Shown: positions 18,069 to 26,441 of the stretch, one piece after another
How the letters are laid out: every line of letters starts with the position of its first letter
Position numbering within the stretch: the stretch's first letter is position 1
DNA from: Candidatus Nitrosacidococcus tergens
Lineage (GTDB): Bacteria > Pseudomonadota > Gammaproteobacteria > Nitrosococcales > Nitrosococcaceae
Assembly: GCF_902810445.1 (NCBI RefSeq)
Contig: NZ_LR778175.1
Coordinates: forward strand, 1,197,001-1,261,000
Direction: 5' to 3'
DNA length: 64,000 nt
The notes under the pieces: model-generated
Told to the model about the DNA's origin: nothing
The model's input: only the letters and a program-made list of their open reading frames with translations
Database searches by the model: none
Program-made: the position numbers and the translations under genes

Positions 18069-18429
18069 TGGTGGAGGCGGCGGGAATTGAACCCGCGTCC
18101 GTAAATCCTCCGCCTTTGGTTCTACATGCTTATCCCAATCTTTAAATTTAACTAGACTACAGCCTGATGGGCAAGGCAATAGCTAGCGATCCTAGTAAAG
18201 GTTTAGCAGGTTAGCCCTAGGCTACCTTCCTGCGATCTTGTGAGTATGACGCCTGAGATCTGAACGCACAAGCACGGCTTCAGCTAGACGGCACCCTACT
18301 GGGTATTAAGCAGCGAGTGCGTAGTTGTCGTCGTTGGCAACTATAATTTTTGCAGGGTGATTAACGAGGGCTCTGCACCTCGACATGCCCCTCAGGTTTT
18401 GCGATCCACGTCGAAGCCAGGTCGCCCCC
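18069..18429 (-). ncRNA. ssrA: tmRNA (transfer-messenger RNA)
   Basis: A 361-base one-piece tmRNA on the minus strand. The 5' end GGGGGCGACC and 3' end GCCTCCACCA pair as the alanyl acceptor stem, with the T arm GGTTCAATTCCC-like segment next to it. The tag frame at 18309-18338 reads ANDDNYALAA followed by TAA, close to E. coli ANDENYALAA. It rescues stalled ribosomes with SmpB, whose gene lies about 470 bases upstream on the same strand. A possible -10 box, TATACT, is at 18434-18439. Confidence 0.96.
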
Positions 18430-18601
18430 AAGTAGTATAAAAGAGATATATAAGCTATTCTAACTTAAAAAAGAGATTAAATCGAATCAAGAAGTTATAT
18501 CGTTGCTCACTATAAGCATTATCATGTTTTTATTTTCATAATAGATGTTTTACTAAATAACGATAGTGACGCACCGCAAAACTGAGTAATAGTAAGTAAT
18601 C

Positions 18602-18849
18602 CTAATCATCGTATTCATTTCTATCTTTAGTCAGAGCAGTTTCTAGTTTTGACCTTCTTTCCAAGAGGTTTCTTGAGGAACAAGAGCATAGCTACCTTCT
18701 TCAACGGCATTAATTATCTTTTTCAGTTCTTCTACAGGAAAAGATAGTGTATAGCCCTTTTGAGAATCTGAATGAACATAGATAGATGTGCCGTGTTAGA
18801 GGTCTAATCTGGATACTAAATAACCAAATCTCACCTTTTTTAATAACAT
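18602..18849 (-). pseudogene. Decayed second copy of smpB
   Basis: On the minus strand this stretch aligns with residues about 60-135 of the intact SmpB next door, but in three successive frames. The first gives KKGEIWLF and RPLT (intact: KKGEAWLF, SPLT); after a shift near 18797 the second gives SIYVHSDSQK, then VEELKKIINAVE and SYALVP (intact: STHIHPDTQR, SEELRKLIGAVE, GYALIP); after another shift near 18650 comes KLETALTKDRNEYDD and a stop (intact: KLEIALAKGKHKYDK). The N-terminal half and the basic tail are missing. It is therefore a non-functional remnant of a tandem or acquired smpB. Confidence 0.88.
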
Positions 18850-18900
18850 AACCTGTAAGAATTGCTATATGAAGATAGAATTTTTTATAAGCTACTCACG

Positions 18901-19392
18901 TTAATAAGCTGTAACCTTTGCAAGCCGCTCCTTTTGCCGTTGCCATTCTTTTTCTTTTTCATCAGCTCGTTTATCATACTTATGCTTACCTTTAGCCAGA
19001 GCAATTTCTAGCTTTGCTAGACCTTTTTTCCAATAAAGAGCAAGTGGAATAAGCGCATAACCTCGCCGCTCTACAGCGCCGATCAATTTTCTAAGCTCCT
19101 CTGAATTAAGGAGAAGTTTGCGGTTTCTTTGAGTATCTGGGTGAATATGAGTAGATGCACTGGTAAGTGGACTAATATGAGCACCAAATAACCAAGCCTC
19201 TCCTTTTTTAAGGAGGCAATAACTTTCATTGAGCTGAGCATGACCAGCTCTTAAACTTTTTACTTCCCAGCCCTCAAGCACTAAACCCGCTTCATATTTA
19301 GTTTCAATAAAATATTCATGGTATGCCCTGCGGTTTAATGCAATGGTACTATTAGTACCTTTTGTAGGCTGTTTAGGTTTACTTTTACCCAT
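18901..19392 (-). CDS. smpB: SsrA-binding protein SmpB
   Basis: A 163-residue RNA-binding protein that brings tmRNA to stalled ribosomes. Seen are the OB-fold core (NRRAYHEYFIETKYEAGLVL, then GWEVKSLRAG), KYDKRADEKEKEW and the basic C-terminal tail that occupies the empty mRNA channel (ERLAKVTAY). The length is normal. It is encoded on the same strand as ssrA, with the smpB remnant between them. The N-terminus (MGKSKPKQPTKGT) is polar and probably disordered. Confidence 0.96.
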   Translation of the reverse strand: MGKSKPKQPTKGTNSTIALNRRAYHEYFIETKYEAGLVLEGWEVKSLRAGHAQLNESYCLLKKGEAWLFGAHISPLTSASTHIHPDTQRNRKLLLNSEELRKLIGAVERRGYALIPLALYWKKGLAKLEIALAKGKHKYDKRADEKEKEWQRQKERLAKVTAY

Positions 19393-19696
19393 CTCAATTT
19401 TTTAATTAAATATACTATTGCTTTTATCATACTATTGAAATAGAAAGTAAATCTACTTAAATTTAAAGTAAAACCTAAAGCAATTCGAACAATAGCTGTA
19501 GTAGATTAAGTAATAAATGCTATAAAATGCTGGGTATTTTAGCTAGCTAAATTTGTTTTCAATAGTAGCTTTATTTTAAAAAATTAGAAAATTATTAGTT
19601 TAAAAGGCTAAAATATAAGAGTTATTTATAGTTAAACTTAATTGGTAACTAGTTTAAATACAAACTTTAAATTTAGTAAAGTGATTGATTATTCCT
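19393..19696. other. Divergent intergenic region smpB/ratA
   Basis: About 300 AT-rich bases between divergent genes. No small gene or stable hairpin was recognised. It must hold promoters for both sides, but none stands out enough to mark. Confidence 0.5.
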
Positions 19697-20137
19697 ATGA
19701 CTAAAATAGATCGCAGTGCATTAGTACCTTATACTCCAGCAGAAATGTATGCTTTAGTAAATGATATTGAAGCTTATTCTCAATTTCTTCCTTGGTGCCG
19801 CTCTACCCAAGTCTATAGCCGTGATGAAGAACATGTGCGTGCTAGCATAGAAATTGCTAAAGGTCCTATCCATAAATCATTTACTACTCATAATAAGTTA
19901 GAACAAGATAAAACCATAACTATGCAATTAGTAGAAGGGCCCTTTAGCCACTTAGAAGGTACATGGCGTTTTAACCCTATTGGAGAAAATCAAGGGTGCC
20001 GAGTTTCTTTAACGATGGAATTTGAATTTTCCAGCAAAATGATTGGTCTTGCTTTAGGTCCAATTTTCAATGAGATTACCTCTACTATGGTAGATGCATT
20101 TTGTAATCGTGCGAGAAATTACTATGGACAGCGCTAA
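19697..20137 (+). CDS. ratA: RatA family protein (START/coenzyme Q-binding domain)
   Basis: A 146-residue START-fold protein. It begins like E. coli RatA (ALVPYTPAEMYALVNDIEAY) and has FLPWC, GPFSHLEGTWRF and a C-terminal IFNEITSTMVDAFCNRA. RatA has been reported as a ribosome-association toxin, while eukaryotic relatives (Coq10) bind ubiquinone; the actual role here cannot be decided from sequence. The frame extends four codons upstream to a TTG, but the ATG at 19697 gives the conserved start. It overlaps rnfH and lies next to smpB, as in many gammaproteobacteria. Confidence 0.9.
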   Translation: MTKIDRSALVPYTPAEMYALVNDIEAYSQFLPWCRSTQVYSRDEEHVRASIEIAKGPIHKSFTTHNKLEQDKTITMQLVEGPFSHLEGTWRFNPIGENQGCRVSLTMEFEFSSKMIGLALGPIFNEITSTMVDAFCNRARNYYGQR

Positions 20138-20411
20138 TCATTTTAGTGTCTCTATAGCTTATGGTCACCCAAGAAAACTTACGTTAATCAATATTCTTGT
20201 AGAGGAAAATACAATCGTTAGAGAGGCAATTGAAAAATCTGGTATTTTAAATCTATTTCCAGAAATTAACCTTGAATGTGCAGAAATCGGTGTTTTTGGC
20301 AAAATAATAGAGTTAAGCACACCACTTCACCATCTAGATAGGATAGAAATTTATTGCCCTTTAATGATTGATCCTAGGCAAGCCCGCCGTGATCGTGCAA
20401 GTAAGAGTTAA
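20124..20411 (+). CDS. rnfH: RnfH family ubiquitin-fold protein (RatB)
   Basis: A 95-residue beta-grasp protein. The core reads VSIAYGHPRKLTLINILVEE, and the C-terminal part has VGVFGK-like IGVFGKI and RIEIYCPLMIDPRQARRDRA, the family signature. Its function is not established; it is the usual partner of ratA. The start ATG overlaps the last codons of ratA by 14 bases, indicating translational coupling. Its stop codon overlaps the stop codon of the convergent bamE. Confidence 0.9.
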   Translation: MDSANHFSVSIAYGHPRKLTLINILVEENTIVREAIEKSGILNLFPEINLECAEIGVFGKIIELSTPLHHLDRIEIYCPLMIDPRQARRDRASKS

Positions 20412-20923
20412 TCATATTTTCCATGGCTTTCATAGCTTCCTGTAGACTTGTCTTTAGGAGATTGGATAGAGTCCTTACCCATATGCAATAAGCGTTTCGC
20501 TTTACTTAAAAAGCCCTTAGATTCTTGGTGTGGAGGTACAGTTACTGATTCTACCTGTTCTATTTGTAACCCTTTATCTGCTAATTCCGTATTTATTTTA
20601 ACATTTCCAGTAACATAGCTAAGTAACTCATTTTTAAACCATACTACTATGGTATGCTGTTCTCGATCACCACGCCCAGGTTTGTAACTATAAATATAAT
20701 ACCAACGATTAGATTCAAAGCTATTAATAATTGTTGGTGTGCCTAATACAAATTTAACTTGCTGTTTTGTCATTCCTGGCTTTAGTTTCTCTATCATCTC
20801 TTGATCTACAACACTGCCTTGTTGGACATTAATTTTGTATACTTTAGGTATATGCTTTGTAACACTACAAGCTCCTAGAGTTAAACTGATACAAGTAATT
20901 ATAAAAATGTAAAGCTTATACAT
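20408..20923 (-). CDS. bamE: Outer-membrane assembly lipoprotein BamE
   Basis: A 171-residue lipoprotein of the BAM complex, which folds beta-barrel proteins into the outer membrane. The signal ends in a lipobox LGAC (Cys19). The SmpA/OmlA domain shows MIEKLKPGMTKQQVKFVLG, TPTIINSF, RWYYIYSYKPG and the expected following strand. After about residue 115 comes a roughly 55-residue polar tail absent from E. coli BamE. It is divergent from fur and convergent with rnfH, a standard gammaproteobacterial neighbourhood. Confidence 0.93.
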   Translation of the reverse strand: MYKLYIFIITCISLTLGACSVTKHIPKVYKINVQQGSVVDQEMIEKLKPGMTKQQVKFVLGTPTIINSFESNRWYYIYSYKPGRGDREQHTIVVWFKNELLSYVTGNVKINTELADKGLQIEQVESVTVPPHQESKGFLSKAKRLLHMGKDSIQSPKDKSTGSYESHGKYD

Positions 20924-21004
20924 ATTTCCTATCCTATAATATAGTAGTGATAATGAAATATTTTTATTGGACAGAAATAATCTTTAATTAATTCAGAGTG
21001 CACT

Positions 21005-21451
21005 ATGGAAAGTCAAGATTTACGCAAAGTTGGGCTTAAAGTAACCTTACCTCGCCTTAAGATACTAGAAATTTTAGAAAATAGTGATCACCGGCATATG
21101 AGTGCTGAAGATGTTTATAAAGTATTGCTCGAACAAGGTGAAGAAATAGGATTAGCTACTGTATATCGAGTTCTTACCCAATTTGAAGCTGCAGGTCTAG
21201 TCTCTCGCCATCATTTTGAAGGCTGGCAAGCAGGAGCAGGTCATTCTGTATTTGAAATGGATAGTGGTGAACATCACGATCATCTATTATGTACACAATG
21301 TGGCAAAGTTGAGGAGTTTGTAGATAAAACAATTGAGGATCGTCAGAGGGAATTAGCACATCGGGCTGGGTATCAAATGACTGATCACTATCTATATATT
21401 TATGGAATTTGTGCGGCATGTCAAAAGAATACAAACGCTAGTCGGATTTAA
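21005..21451 (+). CDS. fur: Ferric uptake regulator Fur
   Basis: A 148-residue iron-dependent repressor. The N-terminal winged helix (LKVTLPRLKILEILE, then LATVYRVLTQFEAAGLV) binds DNA; the C-terminal dimer domain has the metal motif HHDHLLCTQCGKVEEF and a second cysteine pair CAAC. With Fe2+ it represses iron uptake and related genes. It is monocistronic and divergent from bamE. A GATAATGAAAT-like stretch in the intergenic region could be an autoregulatory box, but it is weak. Confidence 0.96.
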   Translation: MESQDLRKVGLKVTLPRLKILEILENSDHRHMSAEDVYKVLLEQGEEIGLATVYRVLTQFEAAGLVSRHHFEGWQAGAGHSVFEMDSGEHHDHLLCTQCGKVEEFVDKTIEDRQRELAHRAGYQMTDHYLYIYGICAACQKNTNASRI

Positions 21452-21471
21452 ACTCACTTAACCTAAAAAGT

Positions 21472-23148
21472 TTATTGAGCAGTCTCTAGCATAGTAACAG
21501 CATGTGCACGAGACTGTTTAGTGACTTCTTTTCCTCCAAACATGCGAGCAAGTTCCTCTACTCTTTGTTCTTTATTTAATTCTACAAGATCAACGGTTGT
21601 TTTTTTATCCGTGTAATATTTATTAATCCTAATCTGATGGTGAGCTTGAGCAGCTATTTGAGGTAAATGGGTAATACAAAGTACTTGCTTATGAGTAGCA
21701 AGCTCCCGTAGTCTTGCTCCTATAGTATCTGCAATCAATCCACCAATACCTGTGTCTACCTCATCAAAGATAAGAGAAGAATACTCCTTTTTCTCAGAGA
21801 TAAGAGTTTGAATAGCAAACCCAATTCTAGATAATTCTCCCCCTGAGATTGTATTTAGTAACTGTAGAGGTTGGCCCGGATTTAGGCTAGCTTGAAATTG
21901 AATTTGATCCATACCATAAGAAGAGAGCTCCTCATTTTTTACGGGAGCAAATTTAATATGAAATACCCCTTCAGTTAAAGCAAGACTGGGTAGTATTTCA
22001 TTTAATTTTTTAGAGAACTCAGCAGCAGCCTTATAGCGGCTTTGGCTTAAAGTAGTTGCTAGGCTCAAATATTTTTTAGTAACCGTAGTTAATTTAGTTT
22101 TTATCTGATCAATTTGAGCATCTATGTTTTCTAGAGAAGCTAATTCAGCCTTTATTTGCCCAACTAAATGAGGAAGATTTTCTGGTGCAATTTGGTGTTT
22201 ACGCCCTAACTCATAATAGCCAGATAAACGATCTTCAATCCAGGCAAGACGATTAGGGTCTCCATCTATTGATGTAAGATAGTGACCTAATTGGCTAGTG
22301 GCTTCGTCAATCTGAATAGCTGCAGTAGTAACAAGGTTTTCTATTTCCTTTAATATGGGATCAAGAGAGGAAAGACGAGTTAACCGCTTATGCACTTGCT
22401 CAAGAAGAGCAGAAATAGATATTTGATCTTCCTGATAAAGCGTATTAAGTATTTCTTCTGAGGTTTGAACGAGCTCTACTAAATTAAACGATTGTTTCCG
22501 TTCTTGTTCTAAAGATTTTAACTCCTCCGTATTAGGCTGAAAATGATTAAGTTCTTGAAGCTGATAATGTAGTAATTCTATCCTAGAGTTTTTTCCTTGG
22601 ATCGCCTGATTTAGTTTTATAAGCTCTTCTATAAGAGATCGATAATCTTGATAAATTATACTTAGATCCCTTAAAATGGATTCGTGACTACCATAAATAT
22701 CTACTATTCCCCTTTGTATCTTAATCTTTAATAAAGATTGATGGCTGTTTTGTCCATAAATATAAACTAAATATTCCCCTATTTCCCGTAAAGCTTTAAT
22801 AGATACAGGTTGATCATTAATATAGGCTTGGGATCGCCCTTTATTATTTAAAATTCGCCTTAAAATTAAGTTAGATTGCTTTATTTCAATTTTTGATTTC
22901 TGAGTTTCTAGCCAGGAAAAAAGAGATGTATACCCACTAATTTTAAAAATAACTTTTATTTCTGTCTCTTTTTCTCCTTGATAAATAAGCTTAGTATCCC
23001 CTTTTCCTCCTAACACTAACTCAAGTGCGTCAATTAGAATAGATTTTCCTGCACCAGTCTCTCCTGTCAGAGCAGTCATACCAGAATGCAAAGAAATCGT
23101 TAGTTCTCGAACAATAATAAAATTTCGAATAAATAGCTCTTTAATCAT
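21472..23148 (-). CDS. recN: DNA repair protein RecN
   Basis: A 558-residue SMC-like ATPase of double-strand break repair. The Walker A motif GETGAGKSILIDALELVLGG is near residue 30, long coiled-coil arms lie in the middle, and the C-terminal part carries the signature NTISGGELSRIGFAIQ and the Walker B region SLIFDEVDTGIGG. It is the last gene of the six-gene minus-strand operon and overlaps the end of nadK by 4 bases. No SOS box was searched for in detail because the promoter would be far upstream. Confidence 0.96.
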   Translation of the reverse strand: MIKELFIRNFIIVRELTISLHSGMTALTGETGAGKSILIDALELVLGGKGDTKLIYQGEKETEIKVIFKISGYTSLFSWLETQKSKIEIKQSNLILRRILNNKGRSQAYINDQPVSIKALREIGEYLVYIYGQNSHQSLLKIKIQRGIVDIYGSHESILRDLSIIYQDYRSLIEELIKLNQAIQGKNSRIELLHYQLQELNHFQPNTEELKSLEQERKQSFNLVELVQTSEEILNTLYQEDQISISALLEQVHKRLTRLSSLDPILKEIENLVTTAAIQIDEATSQLGHYLTSIDGDPNRLAWIEDRLSGYYELGRKHQIAPENLPHLVGQIKAELASLENIDAQIDQIKTKLTTVTKKYLSLATTLSQSRYKAAAEFSKKLNEILPSLALTEGVFHIKFAPVKNEELSSYGMDQIQFQASLNPGQPLQLLNTISGGELSRIGFAIQTLISEKKEYSSLIFDEVDTGIGGLIADTIGARLRELATHKQVLCITHLPQIAAQAHHQIRINKYYTDKKTTVDLVELNKEQRVEELARMFGGKEVTKQSRAHAVTMLETAQ

Positions 23149-24026
23149 TCAAAATTTTTTCCCCAGTGGAGCTTAGTACGTAAAATATCATAGTGGTTAT
23201 GGGTTACAGGATGAATTAAACGAACTGTTTTTGGGTATTTACTAATTCTTAATTGATCTCCTCCATGAATCTTAATACTAGATTGCCCATCACAACTTAT
23301 TTGGCTTGCAATAGAGGGTGTATTTATCTTAATTTCGATAATTCCATCCCCATGAAACACTAAAGGTCGATCACTTAGAGCGTGAGAACAGATAGAAACT
23401 AATACCATACCATCAAGGTTAGTATCTAAAATAGGGCCTCCTGCAGATAAAGCATAGGCAGTAGATCCCGTTGGGGTAGCAATAATTAATCCATCCGCTC
23501 GTTGGCTGTTTAAAAAAACTCCATTAATGTAAGTTTCAAATTCAATCATACAGACTGCAGTAGTATGTACTACTACATCATTTAAAGCAGTGCCAATCAA
23601 TGAGTAAGGCTGGTTATGGGTTGATAATTCAGCCTGAAGTAAAAAACGAGATTCCTCTAGGTACTCTCCTTGTAAAATTTGTGCTAAATCTTTTTCTAAA
23701 GAATCAAGCAGTACATCAGCAAGAAACCCTAATCTACCTAGCTTAATCCCAAGTAAAGGAGTATGAAAATCAACTAAACTACGGGCAGCATGGAGAAGGG
23801 TACCATCCCCACCTACTACAATAGCTAAATTGCACTGTTGCCCTAATTTTTCTCGAGAAGCTATTTGGTATTGATTACTTGGAAAAAGAGCAGCAGTATT
23901 TTGATCAATAATTAAACTTAACTTCTTATCTGCTAAAAAGCTAGCAATATAAATAAGTGATTTTGTAACCTCGTGGCTTTCTGTTTGCTTACCAATTAAT
24001 CCAATCGTTGAAAAAGGGTTATCCAC
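23145..24026 (-). CDS. nadK: NAD kinase
   Basis: A 293-residue enzyme that phosphorylates NAD to NADP. The GGDGTLLHAAR motif is near residue 72, and the second motif ALNDVVVHTT is near 165, followed by the glycine-rich PTGSTAYALSAGGPI. The length is typical. It sits directly upstream of recN (4-base overlap), an arrangement common in gammaproteobacteria, and downstream of the FmdE-like gene by 24 bases. Confidence 0.96.
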   Translation of the reverse strand: MDNPFSTIGLIGKQTESHEVTKSLIYIASFLADKKLSLIIDQNTAALFPSNQYQIASREKLGQQCNLAIVVGGDGTLLHAARSLVDFHTPLLGIKLGRLGFLADVLLDSLEKDLAQILQGEYLEESRFLLQAELSTHNQPYSLIGTALNDVVVHTTAVCMIEFETYINGVFLNSQRADGLIIATPTGSTAYALSAGGPILDTNLDGMVLVSICSHALSDRPLVFHGDGIIEIKINTPSIASQISCDGQSSIKIHGGDQLRISKYPKTVRLIHPVTHNHYDILRTKLHWGKNFE

Positions 24027-24050
24027 AAATTTAACTGGTTTTATCCTAAA

Positions 24051-24662
24051 TTAAGCAAATACAGTAATAATATTTGGATCATCTGCATGATCTAAGAGTA
24101 GTGACTTTACCCGAGATTGCCAAGCATTCCCAAAAGTTCTTTGTTCATCTTCAGTTGCAATCCCTGCCATACATTTTGGCATTAAAGCACGCATCTCCAA
24201 AGGGATAGGAATTAACCCCACATTAACAGCTACTTCAACGCTATTGTTATTATCAAGGCGGGTAAATTTCACGTTGCCTCGAATAGGTGCACCAAAAGTG
24301 AGCTTATTATTCCTAGTAAAATCCCCATTAAGACCTTTAAATCCGCCTTCATCTGCACTACCAGTAATGAGTAGTACAACATTGGCCATCACACCAGTAA
24401 CTCCTTGATCTTTATCTTCAGACCAAGCAACCGAAACGCCTCCTCGTTCTGGTATTCGATCAGGATAAAGCACATTCAATCCTACGCGAGTCATTAGATA
24501 AGCGGATGCGACCGTAGGACATGAATGACCAGCTAAGGCAACTGCATCTTTATAGTGATATTCAATATAGCCATCTTCTGAGCTACCTAAAAATTTAGCA
24601 AGGCTATCATACATACGAATGGTAGGAGCTAAATCAAAAAAATCGGGATAATTACTGATCAT
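24051..24662 (-). CDS. FmdE-like conserved protein
   Basis: A protein of 203 residues if the ATG behind AGAGGACAGG is used; the frame also allows a start 21 bases upstream. It is soluble, with a motif AGHSCPTVASAYLMT that resembles the HGHxCPG motif of FmdE-type domains, a later TGVMANVVLLITGSADEGG segment, and a conserved cysteine near MPKCMAG. FmdE domains occur near formylmethanofuran dehydrogenase genes or alone and bind metals. A role here is unknown. It lies between recJ and nadK in an otherwise housekeeping operon. Alternative: an unrelated family of unknown function. Confidence 0.6.
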   Translation of the reverse strand: MISNYPDFFDLAPTIRMYDSLAKFLGSSEDGYIEYHYKDAVALAGHSCPTVASAYLMTRVGLNVLYPDRIPERGGVSVAWSEDKDQGVTGVMANVVLLITGSADEGGFKGLNGDFTRNNKLTFGAPIRGNVKFTRLDNNNSVEVAVNVGLIPIPLEMRALMPKCMAGIATEDEQRTFGNAWQSRVKSLLLDHADDPNIITVFA

Positions 24663-24694
24663 AATACCTGTCCTCTTCATCATGAATTACAGAA

Positions 24695-26431
24695 TTACAC
24701 TTGAGTAATATACTCTATGATAAGTTGTACACTACGGAAGTATTTATATACATTAACACTTAGCCGGTAAACCAAGTTTATTTTAATATTAGGCTCAAAC
24801 CAATCTGGAGGAGCATAGCGGAAAATAATTCCACTGAGTTGTTTTTTTCTATCCAGTGAGCTTAGAGCAAGTTTAAGATGATCTTTACCTACTACTTGGA
24901 AGCTTTCAAGCCAAAATACACCATCAAATAGTGGTTCTGGAAATCCTTGGCCCCAAGGTCCACCGGCATGGATTGCCTCTGCAAGATTTAAATCCCAGTT
25001 ATCAATAGCACCATCGCTTAAAATAACCTGCTTCAGATGCTCTTCATTAAGTTGAGATTCTAATACGGCTAAAAAAGATTCTTGGAAAGAAATAAAATTT
25101 GTTTTTTTTAAGCTTAATCCTGCTGCCATGGCATGACCGCCAAAGGAATCCAATAATGCTGGATATTCTGTAGCTACTCGATCTAAAGCATCACGAATAT
25201 GAAGACCCGGAATAGAGCGTGCTGAACCTTTTAATCTTTCCGGCTTTTCATCGGGAGCAAAAACAATCACTGGGCGATACACTTGTTCCTTAATTCGAGA
25301 AGCAAGTAATCCAATCACCCCTTGATGCCAAGCTTCATTAAATAGGCAATACCCCAAAGGTAAATTTCTCTCATTTGAAAAATTTAAATCCTCTAGATAG
25401 GCAGCCGCTTGATCTTGCATGGTGGCTTCAATTTTACGGCGCTCATAGTTGAGTGTATTAAGCTGAGTTGCATATTGTTGTGCTTCTTCCAAAGAATCGG
25501 TAAGTAAACACTCAATACCAAGACGCATATCTTCTAAACGACCTGCTGCATTTAATCTTGGTCCTAAAGAAAAACCTAGATCCATTGAAGTAATATTTTC
25601 AAAAGATCTATTAGCACAAGAAATTAATGCCTGAATCCCAGCACAACTATAATTTTTCTGAATCCGACTAAGACCTTGAGAAACTAAAGTACGATTTACT
25701 TTATCTAAAGAGGCGACATCTGCCACCGTACCTAATGCCACTAAATCTAATAACTGAGCTAAATTAGGCTCTTTTCTATTTTGAAGATTAAACCAATCCT
25801 GATCTCTTAAATGAGAACGTAATGCCAGCATGACATAAAAAATCACACCTACCCCAGCAAGGCATTTACTTGGGAAAGAATCGTTTGGTAAATTGGGATT
25901 AATAATTGTCTCTGTATTAGGTAAATCTTTCCCAGGAAGATGATGATCGGTAATTAAAACATGAATACCTGCTTTTTTTGCCGCTTGAACCCCTTCAACA
26001 CTAGCGATACCGTTATCTACAGTAATAATTAAATCTGGTTTGTTTCCCTGAAGAGCTTCTGCCACGATCGTTGGCGTAAGTCCATAGCCATGAATAAAAC
26101 GGTTAGGAACAAGGTAATCTACTTGACTTGCCCCCATTAACCTTAGAGCACGTACCGCAACTGCACAACTGGTAGCCCCATCTGCGTCAAAATCAGCAAC
26201 GATTAAAATTTGCCAATCCTGAGTAAGTGCCTCCATAAGTAATTCAACTGCAGCGTGGATATTAGAAAATAACCATGGAGAAGGTAAATGGACTAATCTA
26301 TAATCAAGATCATTGATACTTTGAATATTGCGTGCCTCATATACCTTTCTGAGCACAGGATGTATTGTATTAGGTAGCTTAGAAGGGTGTACAATCCTCC
26401 TTTGTTTTAATACTCTTCCACCTATGTCCAT
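24695..26431 (-). CDS. recJ: Single-stranded-DNA-specific exonuclease RecJ
   Basis: A 578-residue 5'-3' exonuclease for recombination and mismatch repair. DHH motifs are visible: VADFDADGATSCAV, ITVDNGIASVEG and LITDHHLPG; the DHHA1 domain follows with RLNAAGRLEDM and GGHAMAAGLSL. The C-terminal OB domain is present, and the length is normal. The gene upstream is rpfE (10 bases away), the same pair as in Xanthomonas and other gammaproteobacteria. Confidence 0.96.
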   Translation of the reverse strand: MDIGGRVLKQRRIVHPSKLPNTIHPVLRKVYEARNIQSINDLDYRLVHLPSPWLFSNIHAAVELLMEALTQDWQILIVADFDADGATSCAVAVRALRLMGASQVDYLVPNRFIHGYGLTPTIVAEALQGNKPDLIITVDNGIASVEGVQAAKKAGIHVLITDHHLPGKDLPNTETIINPNLPNDSFPSKCLAGVGVIFYVMLALRSHLRDQDWFNLQNRKEPNLAQLLDLVALGTVADVASLDKVNRTLVSQGLSRIQKNYSCAGIQALISCANRSFENITSMDLGFSLGPRLNAAGRLEDMRLGIECLLTDSLEEAQQYATQLNTLNYERRKIEATMQDQAAAYLEDLNFSNERNLPLGYCLFNEAWHQGVIGLLASRIKEQVYRPVIVFAPDEKPERLKGSARSIPGLHIRDALDRVATEYPALLDSFGGHAMAAGLSLKKTNFISFQESFLAVLESQLNEEHLKQVILSDGAIDNWDLNLAEAIHAGGPWGQGFPEPLFDGVFWLESFQVVGKDHLKLALSSLDRKKQLSGIIFRYAPPDWFEPNIKINLVYRLSVNVYKYFRSVQLIIEYITQV

Positions 26432-26441
26432 AGATATCTAG

